A DNA stretch of 64,000 nucleotides from Sabellastarte sp. h YS-2021 (lineage: Eukaryota; Annelida; Polychaeta; Sabellida; Sabellidae), in the NCBI GenBank assembly GCA_964017235.1, contig OZ024933.1, forward strand, positions 58,014,255 to 58,078,254. The letters run 5' to 3'. Numbering within the stretch: the stretch's first letter is position 1; each line of letters starts with the position of its first letter. Shown in pieces: positions 24,486 through 37,936 of this stretch. A model generated the notes under the pieces. The model was not told the DNA's origin and did no database searches. It worked only from the letters and a program-made list of their open reading frames with translations. The translations under genes and the position numbers were made by a program.

Positions 24486-24949
24486 ACCCTTTCTCAGTAA
24501 TTTGTTTTTATTTGCAGAGATGCTGATGTTTAATTCACATTCTTATTGCTGTCATATACAGTTCACACAAATGTCATTCCAATTAAATAGCCTACAAATG
24601 CATGAACATCATTAGTTTTATTTGTACTCGCTAAATACACGCAGAATTCAGTACTTGCATGAAAAGAACATCTAAAATAGTACTGATACAGATTGACAAG
24701 GTTTGAAATTAATTTGGAATTTGTAACAATATATTTTTGTATGAAAAAAATGTTTAAATTGAAATTTCTAACACATATGACTGCTTTCACTTTTATAACT
24801 GCATGAATTTATATAGCAGTGTGTTCAAAAGAAATATGTGCACGAGTACATTGTGGTCTCATCTCCCATACAGAACACTCTTGTCTTTCTCACAACAAAA
24901 ATATTGATCAATTTTGATGTCAAAGACCAGTCAGACAGCACTGTCTAAT

Positions 24950-25249
24950 GGCTGGGAGTTGTGGCGTGCTCCTGTAATCCAGTTACTTGGAAGCCTGAGT
25001 TGAAGGACATCTTGAGGGTAGGAGCTCTGCTGGTTACCTTCCTATGTTGATCAGGTGTCTGCACTAAGCTGTGCATCAATATGGTGGCCCTGGTGGAGAC
25101 TTGGGTCACCAGGTTGTATAATGAGGGACGTACAGGCTCAGGGTGGAAACACAGCAGGCAGAAGTCTCCGTGTACAGCAGTAGTGAGATTGCACTTGTGA
25201 ATAGGAGATATCTGGTAGCCTACTCAATACAGACGGACTCAACTCTTTT
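24950..25249 (+). pseudogene. 7SL-like copy 33
   Basis: Haplotype C/C/G/A/C/GG; A7 spacer follows. Counterpart of copy 25. Confidence 0.9.
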
Positions 25250-25713
25250 ACCCTTTCTCAGTAATTTGTTTTTATTTGCAGAGATGCTGATGTTTCATTC
25301 ACATTCTTATTGCTGTCATATACAGTTCACACAAATGTCATTCCAATTAAATAGCCTACAAATGCATGAACATCATTAGTTTTATTTGTACTCGCTAAAT
25401 ACACGCAGAATTCAGTACTTGCATGAAAAGAACATCTAAAATAGTACTGATACAGATTGACAAGGTTTGAAATTAATTTGGAATTTGTAACAATATATTT
25501 TTGTATGAAAAAAATGTTTAAATTGAAATTTCTAACACATATGACTGCTTTCACTTTTATAACTGCATGAATTTATATAGCAGTGTGTTCAAAAGAAATA
25601 TGTGCACGAGTACATTGTGGTCTCATCTCCCATACAGAACACTCTTGTCTTTCTCACAACAAAAATATTGATCAATTTTGATGTCAAAGACCAGTCAGAC
25701 AGCACTGTCTAAT

Positions 25714-26013
25714 GGCTGGGAGTTGTGGCGTGCTCCTGTAATCCAGTTACTTGGAAGCCTGAGTTGAAGGACATCTTGAGGGTAGGAGCTCTGCTGGTTA
25801 CCTTCCTATGTTGATCAGGTGTCTGCACTAAGCTGTGCATCAATATGGTGGCCCTGGTGGAGACTTGGGTCACCAGGTTGTATAATGAGGGACGTACAGG
25901 CTCAGGGTGGAAACACAGCAGGCAGAAGTCTCCGTGTACAGCAGTAGTGAGATTGCACTTGTGAATAGGAGATATCTGGTAGCCTACTCAATACAGACGG
26001 ACTCAACTCTTTT
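25714..26013 (+). pseudogene. 7SL-like copy 34
   Basis: Haplotype C/C/G/A/C/GG; counterpart of copy 26. Confidence 0.9.
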
Positions 26014-26478
26014 ACCCTTTCTCAGTAATTTGTTTTTATTTGCAGAGATGCTGATGTTTCATTCACATTCTTATTGCTGTCATATACAGTTCACACAAAT
26101 GTCATTCCAATTAAATAGCCTACAAATGCATGAACATCATTAGTTTTATTTGTACTCGCTAAATACACGCAGAATTCAGTACTTGCATGAAAAGAACATC
26201 TAAAATAGTACTGATACAGATTGACAAGGTTTGAAATTAATTTGGAATTTGTAACAATATATTTTTGTATGAATAAAAATGTTTAAATTGAAATTTCTAA
26301 CACATATGACTGCTTTCACTTTTATAACTGCATGAATTTATATAGCAGTGTGTTCAAAAGAAATATGTGCACGAGTACATTGTGGTCTCATCTCCCATAC
26401 AGAACACTCTTGTCTTTCTCACAACAAAAATATTGATCAATTTTGATGTCAAAGACCAGTCAGACAGCACTGTCTAAT

Positions 26479-26778
26479 GGCTGGGAGTTGTGGCGTGCTC
26501 CTGTAATCCAGTTACTTGGAAGCCTGAGTTGAAGGACATCTTGAGGGTAGGAGCTCTGCTGGTTACCTTCCTATGTTGATCAGGTGTCTGCACTAAGCTG
26601 TGCATCAATATGGTGGCCCTGGTGGAGACTTGGGTCACCAGGTTGTATAATGAGGGACGTACAGGCTCAGGGTGGAAACACAGCAGGCAGAAGTCTCCGT
26701 GTACAGCAGTAGTGAGATTGCACTTGTGAATAGGAGATATCTGGTAGCCTACTCAATACAGACGGACTCAACTCTTTT
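26479..26778 (+). pseudogene. 7SL-like copy 35
   Basis: Haplotype C/C/G/A/C/GG; counterpart of copy 27. Confidence 0.9.
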
Positions 26779-27243
26779 ACCCTTTCTCAGTAATTTGTTT
26801 TTATTTGCAGAGATGCTGATGTTTCATTCACATTCTTATTGCTGTCATATACAGTTCACACAAATGTCATTCCAATTAAATAGCCTACAAATGCATGAAC
26901 ATCATTAGTTTTATTTGTACTCGCTAAATACACGCAGAATTCAGTACTTGCATGAAAAGAACATCTAAAATAGTACTGATACAGATTGACAAGGTTTGAA
27001 ATTAATTTGGAATTTGTAACAATATATTTTTGTATGAATAAAAATGTTTAAATTGAAATTTCTAACACATATGACTGCTTTCACTTTTATAACTGCATGA
27101 ATTTATACAGCAGTGTGTTCAAAAGAAATATGTGCACGAGTACATTGTGGTCTCATCTCCCATATAGAACACTCTTGTCTTTCTCACAACAAAAATATTG
27201 ATCTATTTTGATGTCAAAGACCAGTCAGACAGCACTGTCTAAT

Positions 27244-27543
27244 GGCTGGGAGTTGTGGCGTGCTCCTGTAATCCAGTTACTTGGAAGCCTGAGTTGAAGG
27301 ACATCTTGAGGGTAGGAGCTCTGCTGGTTACCTTCCTATGTTGATCAGGTGTCTGCAATAAGCTGTGCATCAATATGGTGGCCCTGGTGGAGACTTGGGT
27401 CACCAGGTTGTATAATGAGGGAGGTACAGGCTCAGGGTGGAAACACAGCAGGCAGAAGTCTCCGTGTACAGCAGTAGTGAGATTGCACTTGTGAATAGGA
27501 GATATCTGGTAGCCTACTCAATACAGACGGACTCAACTCTTTT
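27244..27543 (+). pseudogene. 7SL-like copy 36
   Basis: Haplotype C/C/G/A/G/GG with a private TGCAATAAGC; counterpart of copy 28. Confidence 0.9.
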
Positions 27544-28008
27544 ACCCTTTCTCAGTAATTTGTTTTTATTTGCAGAGATGCTGATGTTTAATTCACATTC
27601 TTATTGCTGTCATATACAGTTCACACAAATGTCATTCCAATTAAATATCCTACAAATGCATGAACATCATTAGTTTTATTTGTACTCGCTAAATACACGC
27701 AGAATTCAGTACTTGCATGAAAAGAACATCTAAAATAGTACTGATACAGATTGACAAGGTTTGAAATTAATTTGGAATTTGTAACAATATATTTTTGTAT
27801 GAATAAAAATGTTTAAATTGAAATTTCTAACACATATGACTGCTTTCACTTTTATAACTGCATGAATTTATATAGCAGTGTGTTCAAAAGAAATATGTGC
27901 ACGAGTACATTGTGGTCTCATCTCCCATACAGAACACTCTTGTCTTTCTCACAACAAAAATATTGATCTATTTTGATGTCAAAGACCAGTCAGACAGCAC
28001 TGTCTAAT

Positions 28009-28308
28009 GGCTGGGAGTTGTGGCATGCTCCTGTAATCCAGTTACTTGGAAGCCTGAGTTGAAGGACATCTTGAGGGTAGGAGCTCTGTTGGTTACCTTC
28101 CTATGTTGATCAGGTGTCTGCACTAAGCTGTGCATCAATATGGTGGCCCTGGTGGAGACTTGGGTCACCAGGTTGTATAATGAGGGACGTACAGGCTCAG
28201 GGTGGAAACACAGCAGGCAGAAGTCTCCGTGTACAGCAGTAGTGAGATTGCACTTGTGAATAGGAGATATCTGGTAGCCTACTCAATACAGACGGACTCA
28301 ACTCTTTT
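28009..28308 (+). pseudogene. 7SL-like copy 37
   Basis: Haplotype T/C/G/A/C/GG with GGCATGCTCC. First T at position 81 in the window. Spacer has a private ATTCGG. Confidence 0.9.
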
Positions 28309-28773
28309 ACCCTTTCTCAGTAATTTGTTTTTATTTGCAGAGATGCTGATGTTTCATTCACATTCTTATTGCTGTCATATACAGTTCACACAAATGTCAT
28401 TCCAATTAAATAGCCTACAAATGCATGAACATCATTAGTTTTATTTGTACTCGCTAAATACACGCAGAATTCAGTACTTGCATGAAAAGAACATCTAAAA
28501 TAGTACTGATACAGATTGACAAGGTTTGAAATTAATTCGGAATTTGTAACAATATATTTTTGTATGAATAAAAATGTTTAAATTGAAATTTCTAACACAT
28601 ATGACTGCTTTCACTTTTATAACTGCATGAATTTATATAGCAGTGTGTTCAAAAGAAATATGTGCACGAGTACATTGTGGTCTCATCTCCCATACAGAAC
28701 ACTCTTGTCTTTCTCACAACAAAAATATTGATGTATTTTGATGTCAAAGACCAGTCAGACAGCACTGTCTAAT

Positions 28774-29073
28774 GGCTGGGAGTTGTGGCGTGCTCCTGTA
28801 ATCCAGTTACTTGGAAGCCTGAGTTGAAGGACATCTTGAGGGTAGGAGCTCTGCTGGTTACCTTCCTATGTTGATCAGGTGTCTGCACTAAGCTGTGCAT
28901 CAATATGGTGGCCCTGGTGGAGACTTGGGTCACCAGATTGTATAATGAGGGACGTACAGGCTCAGGGTGGAAACACAGCAGGCAGAAGTCTCCGTGTACA
29001 GCAGTAGTGAGATTGCACTTGTGAATAGGAGATATCTGGTAGCCTACTCAATACAGACGGACTCAACTCTTTT
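28774..29073 (+). pseudogene. 7SL-like copy 38
   Basis: Haplotype C/C/A/A/C/GG. Preceded by a private GATGTATT. Spacer has the GTAGCAATATATC form. Confidence 0.9.
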
Positions 29074-29538
29074 ACCCTTTCTCAGTAATTTGTTTTTATT
29101 TGCAGAGATGCTGATGTTTAATTCACATTCTTATTGCTGTCATATACAGTTCACACAAATGTCATTCCAATTAAATAGCCTACAAATGCATGAACATCAT
29201 TAGTTTTATTTGTACTCGCTAAATACACGCAGAATTCAGTGCTTGCATGAAAAGAACATCTAAAATAGTACTGATACAGATTGACAAGGTTTGAAATTAA
29301 TTTGGAATTTGTAGCAATATATCTTTGTATGAATAAAAATGTTTAAATTGAAATTTCTAACACATATGACTGCTTTCACTTTTATAACTGCATGAATTTA
29401 TATAGCAGTGTGTTCAAAAGAAATATGTGCACGAGTACATTGTGGTCTCATCTCCCATACAGAACACTCTTGTCTTTCTCACAACAAAAATATTGATCAA
29501 TTTAGATGTCAAAGACCAGTCAGACAGCACTGTCTAAT

Positions 29539-29838
29539 GACTGGGAGTTGTGGCGTGCTCCTGTAATCCAGTTACTTGGAAGCCTTAGTTGAAGGACATC
29601 TTGAGGGTAGGAGCTCTGCTGGTGACCTTCCTATGTTGATCAGGTGTCTGCACTAAGCTGTGCATCAATATGGTGGCCCTGGTGGAGACTTGGGTCACCA
29701 GGTTGTATAATGAGGGACGTACAGGCTCAGGGTGGAAACACAGCAGGCAGAAGTCTCCGTGTACAGCAGTAGTGAGATTGCACTTGTGAATAGGAGATAT
29801 CTGGTAGCCTACTCAATACAGACGGACTCAACTCTTTT
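29539..29838 (+). pseudogene. 7SL-like copy 39
   Basis: Haplotype C/C/G/A/C/GG with several private changes: GACTGGG start, CCTTAGTTG and GGTGACC. Preceded by TTAGATGTCA. Spacer has GAAAATTC, seen again only after copy 82. Confidence 0.9.
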
Positions 29839-30303
29839 ACCCTTTCTCAGTAATTTGTTTTTATTTGCAGAGATGCTGATGTTTCATTCACATTCTTATT
29901 GCTGTCATATACAGTTCACACAAATGTCATTCCAATTAAATAGCCTACAAATGCATGAACATTATTAGTTTTATTTGTACTCGCTAAATACACGCAGAAT
30001 TCAGTACTTGCATGAAAAGAACATCTAAAATAGTACTGATACAGATTGACAAGGTTTGAAATTAATTTGGAATTTGTAACAATATATTTTTGTATGAATA
30101 AAAATGTTTAAATTGAAAATTCTAACACATATGACTGCTTTCACTTTTATAACTGCATGAATTTATATAGCAGTGTGTTCAAAAGAAATATGTGCACGAG
30201 TACATTGTGGTCTCATCTCCCATACAGAACACTCTTGTCTTTCTCACAACAAAAATATTGATCAATTTTGATGTCAAAGACCAGTCAGACAGCACTGTCT
30301 AAT

Positions 30304-30603
30304 GGCTGGGAGTTGTGGCGTGCTCCTGTAATCCAGTTACTTGGAAGCCTGAGTTGAAGGACATCTTGAGGGTAGGAGCTCTGTTGGTTACCTTCCTATG
30401 TTGATCAGGTGTCTGCACTAAGCTGTCCATCAATATGGTGGTCCTGGTGGAGACTTGGGTCACCAGATTGTATAATGAGGGACGTACAGGCTCAGATTGG
30501 AAACACAGCAGGCAGAAGTCTCCGTGTACAGCAGTAGTGAGATTGCACTTGTGAATAGGAGATATCTGGTAGCCTACTCAATACAGACGGACTCAACTCT
30601 TTT
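30304..30603 (+). pseudogene. 7SL-like copy 40
   Basis: Haplotype T/T/A/A/C/AT with GTCCATC; first copy that is type B at all sites. Confidence 0.9.
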
Positions 30604-31052
30604 ACCCTTTCTCAGTAATTTGTTTTTATTTGCAGAGATGCTGATGTTTAATTCACATTCTTATTGCTGTCATATACAGTTCACACAAATGTCATTCCAA
30701 TTAAATAGCCTACAAATGCATGAACATCATTAGTTTTATTTGTACTCGCTAAATACACGCAGAATTCAGTACTTGCATGAAAAGAACATCTAAAATAGTA
30801 CTGATACAGATTGACAAGGTTTGAAATTAATTTGGAATTTGTATGAATAAAAATGTTTAAATTGAAATTTCTAACACATATGACTGCTTTCACTTTTATA
30901 ACTGCATGAATTTATATAGCAGTGTGTTCAAAAGAAATATGTGCATGAGTACATTGTGGTCTCATCTCCCATACAGAACACTCTTGTCTTTCTCACAACA
31001 AAAATATTGATCTATTTTGATGTCAAAGACCAGTCAGACAGCACTGTCTAAT
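30604..31052 (+). repeat. Spacer with 16-bp deletion (449 bp), second copy
   Basis: Same TTTGTA-to-TTTGTA deletion as 22209-22657, carried by the eleven-unit duplication. Confidence 0.9.
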
Positions 31053-31352
31053 GGCTGGGAGTTGTGGCGTGCTCCTGTAATCCAGTTACTTGGAAGCCTG
31101 AGTTGAAGGACATCTTGAGGGTAGGAGCTCTGCTGGTTACCTTCCTATGTTGATCAGGTGTCTGCACTAAGCTGTGCATCAATATGGTGGCCCTGGTGGA
31201 GACTTGTGCCACCAGGTTGTATAATGAGGGACGTACAGGCTCAGGGTGGAAACACAGCAGGCAGAAGTCTCCGTGTACAGCAGTAGTGAGATTGCACTTG
31301 TGAATAGGAGATATCTGGTAGCCTACTCAATACAGACAGACTCAACTCTTTT
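31053..31352 (+). pseudogene. 7SL-like copy 41
   Basis: Haplotype C/C/G/A/C/GG with GTGCCACC and CAGACAGAC. Spacer has CATATTCAG and GCACAAG. Confidence 0.9.
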
Positions 31353-31817
31353 ACCCTTTCTCAGTAATTTGTTTTTATTTGCAGAGATGCTGATGTTTAA
31401 TTCACATTCTTATTGCTGTCATATTCAGTTCACACAAATGTCATTCCAATTAAATAGCCTACAAATGCATGAACATCATTAGTTTTATTTGTACTCGCTA
31501 AATACACGCAGAATTCAGTACTTGCATGAAAAGAACATCTAAAATAGTACTGATACAGATTGACAAGGTTTGAAATTAATTTGGAATTTGTAACAATATA
31601 TTTTTGTATGAATAAAAATGTTTAAATTGAAATTTCTAACACATATGACTGCTTTCACTTTTATAACTGCATGAATTTATACAGCAGTGTGTTCAAAAGA
31701 AATATGTGCACAAGTACATTGTGGTCTCATCTCCCATACAGAACACTCTTGTCTTTCTCACAACAAAAATATTGGTCTATTTTGATGTCAAAGACCAGTC
31801 AGACAGCACTGTCTAAT

Positions 31818-32117
31818 GGCTGGGAGTTGTGGCGTGCTCCTGTAATCCAGTTACTTGGAAGCCTGAGTTGAAGGACATCTTGAGGGTAGGAGATCTGCTG
31901 GTTACCTTCCTATGTTGATCAGGTGTCTGCACTAAGCTGTGCATCAATATGGTGGCCCTGGTGGAGACTTGGGTCACCAGGTTGTATAATGAGGGACGTA
32001 CAGGCTCAGGGTGGAAACACAGCAGGCAGAAGTCTCCGTGTACAGCAGTAGTGAGATTGCACTTGTGAATAGGAGATATCTGGTAGCCTACTCAATACAG
32101 ACGGACTCAACTCTTTT
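31818..32117 (+). pseudogene. 7SL-like copy 42
   Basis: Haplotype C/C/G/A/C/GG with AGATCTGCTGG. Spacer has ACATGCAG and AATTAGTTTGG. Confidence 0.9.
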
Positions 32118-32582
32118 ACCCTTTCTCAGTAATTTGTTTTTATTTGCAGAGATGCTGATGTTTAATTCACATTCTTATTGCTGTCATATACAGTTCACAC
32201 AAATGTCATTCCAATTAAATAGCCTACAAATGCATGAACATCATTAGTTTTATTTGTACTCGCTAAATACATGCAGAATTCAGTACTTGCATGAAAAGAA
32301 CATCTAAAATAGTACTGATACAGATTGACAAGGTTTGAAATTAGTTTGGAATTTGTAACAATATATTTTTGTATGAATAAAAATGTTTAAATTGAAATTT
32401 CTAACACATATGACTGCTTTCACTTTTATAACTGCATGAATTTATATAGCAGTGTGTTCAAAAGAAATATGTGCACGAGTACATTGTGGTCTCATCTCCC
32501 ATACAGAACACTCTTGTCTTTCTCACAACAAAAATATTGATCAATTTTGATGTCAAAGACCAGTCAGACAGCACTGTCTAAT

Positions 32583-32882
32583 GGCTGGGAGTTGTGGCGT
32601 GCTCCTGTAATCCAGTTACTTGGAAGCCCGAGTTGAAGGACATTTTGAGGGTAGGAGCTCTGTTGGTTACCTTCCTATGTTGATCAGGTGTCTGCACTAA
32701 GCTGTGCATCAATATGGTGGTCCTGGTGGAGACTTGGGTCACCAGATTGTATAATGAGGGACGTACAGGCTCAGATTGGAAACACAGCAGGCAGAAGTCT
32801 CCGTGTACAGCAGTAGTGAGATTGCACTTGTGAATAGGAGATATCTGGTAGCCTACTCAATACAGACGGACTCAACTCTTTT
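32583..32882 (+). pseudogene. 7SL-like copy 43 (start of type B zone)
   Basis: Haplotype T/T/A/A/C/AT with AGCCCGAG and GACATTTTG. Confidence 0.9.
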
Positions 32883-33347
32883 ACCCTTTCTCAGTAATTT
32901 GTTTTTATTTGCAGAGATGCTGATGTTTAATTCACATTCTTATTGCTGTCATATACAGTTCACACAAATGTCATTCCAATTAAATAGCCTACAAATGCAT
33001 GAACATCATTAGTTTTATTTGTACTCGCTAAATACACGCAGAATTCAGTACTTGCATGAAAAGAACATCTAAAATAGTACTGATACAGATTGACAAGGTT
33101 TGAAATTAATTTGGAATTTGTAACAATATATTTTTGTATGAATAAAAATGTTTAAATTGAAATTTCTAACACATATGACTGCTTTCACTTTTATAACTGC
33201 ATGAATTTATACAGCAGTGTGTTCAAAAGAAATATGTGCACGAGTACATTGTGGTCTCATCTCCCATACAGAACACTCTTGTCTTTCTCACAACAAAAAT
33301 ATTGATCAATTTTGATGTCAAAGACCAGTCAGACAGCACTGTCTAAT

Positions 33348-33647
33348 GGCTGGGAGTTGTGGCGTGCTCCTGTAATCCAGTTACTTGGAAGCCTGAGTTG
33401 AAGGACATCTTGAGGGTAGGAGCTCTGTTGGTTACCTTCCTATGTTGATCAGGTGTCTGCACTAAGCTGTGCATCAATATGGTGGTCCTGGTGGAGACTT
33501 GGGTCACCAGATTGTATAATGAGGGACGTACAGGCTCAGATTGGAAACACAGCAGGCAGAAGTCTCCGTGTACAGCAGTAGTGAGATTGCACTTGTGAAT
33601 AGGAGATATCTGGTAGCCTACTCAATACAGACGGACTCAACTCTTTT
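33348..33647 (+). pseudogene. 7SL-like copy 44
   Basis: Haplotype T/T/A/A/C/AT. Spacer has AGCACTGATAC, shared with the spacer of copy 48. Confidence 0.9.
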
Positions 33648-34112
33648 ACCCTTTCTCAGTAATTTGTTTTTATTTGCAGAGATGCTGATGTTTAATTCAC
33701 ATTCTTATTGCTGTCATATACAGTTCACACAAATGTCATTCCAATTAAATAGCCTACAAATGCATGAACATCATTAGTTTTATTTGTACTCGCTAAATAC
33801 ACGCAGAATTCAGTACTTGCATGAAAAGAACATCTAAAATAGCACTGATACAGATTGACAAGGTTTGAAATTAATTTGGAATTTGTAACAATATATTTTT
33901 GTATGAATAAAAATGTTTAAATTGAAATTTCTAACACATATGACTGCTTTCACTTTTATAACTGCATGAATTTATACAGCAGTGTGTTCAAAAGAAATAT
34001 GTGCACGAGTACATTGTGGTCTCATCTCCCATACAGAACACTCTTGTCTTTCTCACAACAAAAATATTGATCAATTTTGATGTCAAAGACCAGTCAGACA
34101 GCACTGTCTAAT

Positions 34113-34412
34113 GGCTGGGAGTTGTGGCGTACTCCTGTAATCCAGTTACTTGGAAGCCTGAGTTGAAGGACATCTTGAGGGTAGGAGCTCTGTTGGTTAC
34201 CTTCCTATGTTGATCAGGTGTCTGCACTAAGCTGTGCATCAATATGGTGGTCCTGGTGGAGACTTGGGTCACCAGATTGTATAATGAGGGACGTACAGGC
34301 TCAGATTGGAAACACAGCAGGCAGAAGTCTCCGTGTACAGCAGTAGTGAGATTGCACTTGTGAATAGGAGATATCTGGTAGCCTACTCAATACAGACGGA
34401 CTCAACTCTTTT
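34113..34412 (+). pseudogene. 7SL-like copy 45
   Basis: Haplotype T/T/A/A/C/AT with a private GGCGTACTCC. Confidence 0.9.
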
Positions 34413-34877
34413 ACCCTTTCTCAGTAATTTGTTTTTATTTGCAGAGATGCTGATGTTTAATTCACATTCTTATTGCTGTCATATACAGTTCACACAAATG
34501 TCATTCCAATTAAATAGCCTACAAATGCATGAACATCATTAGTTTTATTTGTACTCGCTAAATACACGCAGAATTCAGTACTTGCATGAAAAGAACATCT
34601 AAAATAGTACTGATACAGATTGACAAGGTTTGAAATTAATTTGGAATTTGTAACAATATATTTTTGTATGAATAAAAATGTTTAAATTGAAATTTCTAAC
34701 ACATATGACTGCTTTCACTTTTATAACTGCATGAATTTATACAGCAGTGTGTTCAAAAGAAATATGTGCACGAGTACATTGTGGTCTCATCTCCCATACA
34801 GAACACTCTTGTCTTTCTCACAACAAAAATATTGATCAATTTTGATGTCAAAGACCAGTCAGACAGCACTGTCTAAT

Positions 34878-35177
34878 GGCTGGGAGTTGTGGCGTGCTCC
34901 TGTAATCCAGTTACTTGGAAGCCTGAGTTGAAGGACATCTTGAGGGTAGGAGCTCTGTTGGTTACCTTCCTATGTTGATCAGGTGTCTGCACTAAGCTGT
35001 GCATCAATATGGTGGTCCTGGTGGAGACTTGGATCACCAGATTGTATAATGAGGGAGGTACAGCCTCAGATTGGAAACACAGCAGGCAGAAGTCTCCGTG
35101 TACAGCAGTAGTGAGATTGCACTTGTGAATAGGAGATATCTGGTAGCCTACTCAATACAGACGGACTCAACTCTTTT
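34878..35177 (+). pseudogene. 7SL-like copy 46
   Basis: Haplotype T/T/A/A/G/AT with GGATCACC and ACAGCCTCAG. Spacer lacks one T (CACTTTATAA) and has GATTCACAAGG. Same variant in copies 50, 57 and 59. Confidence 0.9.
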
Positions 35178-35641
35178 ACCCTTTCTCAGTAATTTGTTTT
35201 TATTTGCAGAGATGCTGATGTTTAATTCACATTCTTATTGCTGTCATATACAGTTCACACAAATGTCATTCCAATTAAATAGCCTACAAATGCATGAACA
35301 TCATTAGTTTTATTTGTACTCGCTAAATACACGCAGAATTCAGTACTTGCATGAAAAGAACATCTAAAATAGTACTGATACAGATTCACAAGGTTTGAAA
35401 TTAATTTGGAATTTGTAGCAATATATCTTTGTATGAATAAAAATGTTTAAATTGAAATTTCTAACACATATGACTGCTTTCACTTTATAACTGCATGAAT
35501 TTATATAGCAGTGTGTTCAAAAGAAATATGTGCATGAGTACATTGTGGTCTCATCTCCCATACAGAACACTCTTGTCTTTCTCACAACAAAAATATTGAT
35601 CTATTTTGATGTCAAAGACCAGTCAGACAGCACTGTCTAAT

Positions 35642-35941
35642 GGCTGGGAGTTGTGGCGTGCTCCTGTAATCCAGTTACTTGGAAGCCTGAGTTGAAGGAC
35701 ATCTTGAGGGTGGGAGCTCTGCTGGTTACCTTCCTATGTTGATCAGGTGTCTGCACTAAGCTGTGCATCAATATGGTGGCCCTGGTGGAGACTTGGGTCA
35801 CCAGGTTGTATAATGAGGGACGTACAGGCTCAGAGTGGAAACACAGCAGGCAGAAGTCTCCGTGTACAGCAGTAGTGAGATTGCACTTGTGAATAGGAGA
35901 TATCTGGTAGCCTACTCAATACAGACGGACTCAACTCTTTT
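35642..35941 (+). pseudogene. 7SL-like copy 47
   Basis: Haplotype C/C/G/A/C/AG with GGGTGGGAGC. A type A copy inside the type B zone. Confidence 0.9.
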
Positions 35942-36406
35942 ACCCTTTCTCAGTAATTTGTTTTTATTTGCAGAGATGCTGATGTTTAATTCACATTCTT
36001 ATTGCTGTCATATACAGTTCACACAAATGTCATTCCAATTAAATAGCCTACAAATGCATGAACATCATTAGTTTTATTTGTACTCGCTAAATACACGCAG
36101 AATTCAGTACTTGCATGAAAAGAACATCTAAAATAGTACTGATACAGATTGACAAGGTTTGAACTTAATTTGGAATTTGTAACAACATATTTTTGTATGA
36201 ATAAAAATGTTTAAATTGAAATTTCTAACACATATGACTGCTTTCACTTTTATAACTGCATGAATTTATACAGCAGTGTGTTCAAAAGAAATATGTGCAC
36301 GAGTACATTGTGGTCTCATCTCCCATACAGAACACTCTTGTCTTTCTCACAACAAAAGTATTGATCTATTTTGATGTCAAAGACCAGTCAGACAGCACTG
36401 TCTAAT

Positions 36407-36706
36407 GGCTGGGAGTTGTGGCATGCTCCTGTAATCCAGTTACTTGGAAGCCTGAGTTGAAGGACATCTTGAGGGTAGGAGCTCTGTTGGTTACCTTCCT
36501 ATGTTGATCAGGTGTCTGCACTAAGCTGTGCATCAATATGGTGGTCCTGGTGGAGACTTGGGTCACCAGATTGTATAATGAGGGACGTACAGGCTCAGAT
36601 TGGAAACACAGCAGGCAGAAGTCTCCGTGTACAGCAGTAGTGAGATTGCACTTGTGAATAGGAGATATCTGGTAGCCTACTCAATACAGACGGACTCAAC
36701 TCTTTT
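36407..36706 (+). pseudogene. 7SL-like copy 48
   Basis: Haplotype T/T/A/A/C/AT with GGCATGCTCC. Confidence 0.9.
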
Positions 36707-37171
36707 ACCCTTTCTCAGTAATTTGTTTTTATTTGCAGAGATGCTGATGTTTAATTCACATTCTTATTGCTGTCATATACAGTTCACACAAATGTCATTC
36801 CAATTAAATAGCCTACAAATGCATGAACATCATTAGTTTTATTTGTACTCGCTAAATACACGCAGAATTCAGTACTTGCATGAAAAGAACATCTAAAATA
36901 GCACTGATACAGATTGACAAGGTTTGAAATTAATTTGGAATTTGTAACAATATATTTTTGTATGAATAAAAATGTTTAAATTGAAATTTCTAACACATAT
37001 GACTGCTTTCACTTTTATAACTGCATGAATTTATACAGCAGTGTGTTCAAAAGAAATATGTGCACGAGTACATTGTGGTCTCATCTCCCATACAGAACAC
37101 TCTTGTCTTTCTCACAACAAAAATATTGATCAATTTTGATGTCAAAGACCAGTCAGACAGCACTGTCTAAT

Positions 37172-37471
37172 GGCTGGGAGTTGTGGCGTGCTCCTGTAAT
37201 CCAGTTACTTGGAAGCCTGAGTTGAAGGACATCTTGAGGGTAGGAGCTCTGTTGGTTACCTTCCTATGTTGATCAGGTGTCTGCACTAAGCTGTGCATCA
37301 ATATGGTGGTCCTGGTGGAGACTTGGGTCACCAGATTGTATAATGAGGGACGTACAGGCTCAGATTGGAAACACAGCAGGCAGAAGTCTCCGTGTACAGC
37401 AGTAGTGAGATTGCACTTGTGAATAGGAGATATCTGGTAGCCTACTCAATACAGACGGACTCAACTCTTTT
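37172..37471 (+). pseudogene. 7SL-like copy 49
   Basis: Haplotype T/T/A/A/C/AT. Confidence 0.9.
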
Positions 37472-37936
37472 ACCCTTTCTCAGTAATTTGTTTTTATTTG
37501 CAGAGATGCTGATGTTTAATTCACATTCTTATTGCTGTCATATACAGTTCACACAAATGTCATTCCAATTAAATAGCCTACAAATGCATGAACATCATTA
37601 GTTTTATTTGTACTCGCTAAATACACGCAGAATTCAGTACTTGCATGAAAAGAACATCTAAAATAGTACTGATACAGATTGACAAGGTTTGAAATTAATT
37701 TGGAATTTGTAACAATATATTTTTGTATGAATAAAAATGTTTAAATTGAAATTTCTAACACATATGACTGCTTTCACTTTTATAACTGCATGAATTTATA
37801 CAGCAGTGTGTTCAAAAGAAATATGTGCACGAGTACATTGTGGTCTCATCTCCCATACAGAACACTCTTGTCTTTCTCACAACAAAAATATTGATCAATT
37901 TTGATGTCAAAGACCAGTCAGACAGCACTGTCTAAT

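Larger units (their letters stand above)
18640..28025 (+). repeat. Eight-unit block duplication (units 24-28 and 32-36)
   Basis: Alleles recur at an exact 6100-bp offset: A7 runs at 18644 and 24744, CATATAGAAC at 21065 and 27165, AAATATCC at 21548 and 27648, and GGCATGCTCC at 21925 and 28025. Similarity in markers stops within copies 29 and 37. Confidence 0.85.
22032..31338 (+). repeat. Eleven-unit block duplication, part 1 (copies 29-30 and 40-41)
   Basis: GTCCATC (22032, 30427), the 16-bp spacer deletion, GTGCCACC (22811, 31206) and CAGACAGAC (22943, 31338) all recur at an offset of 8395 bp. That is eleven units less the intervening deletions. Confidence 0.85.
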
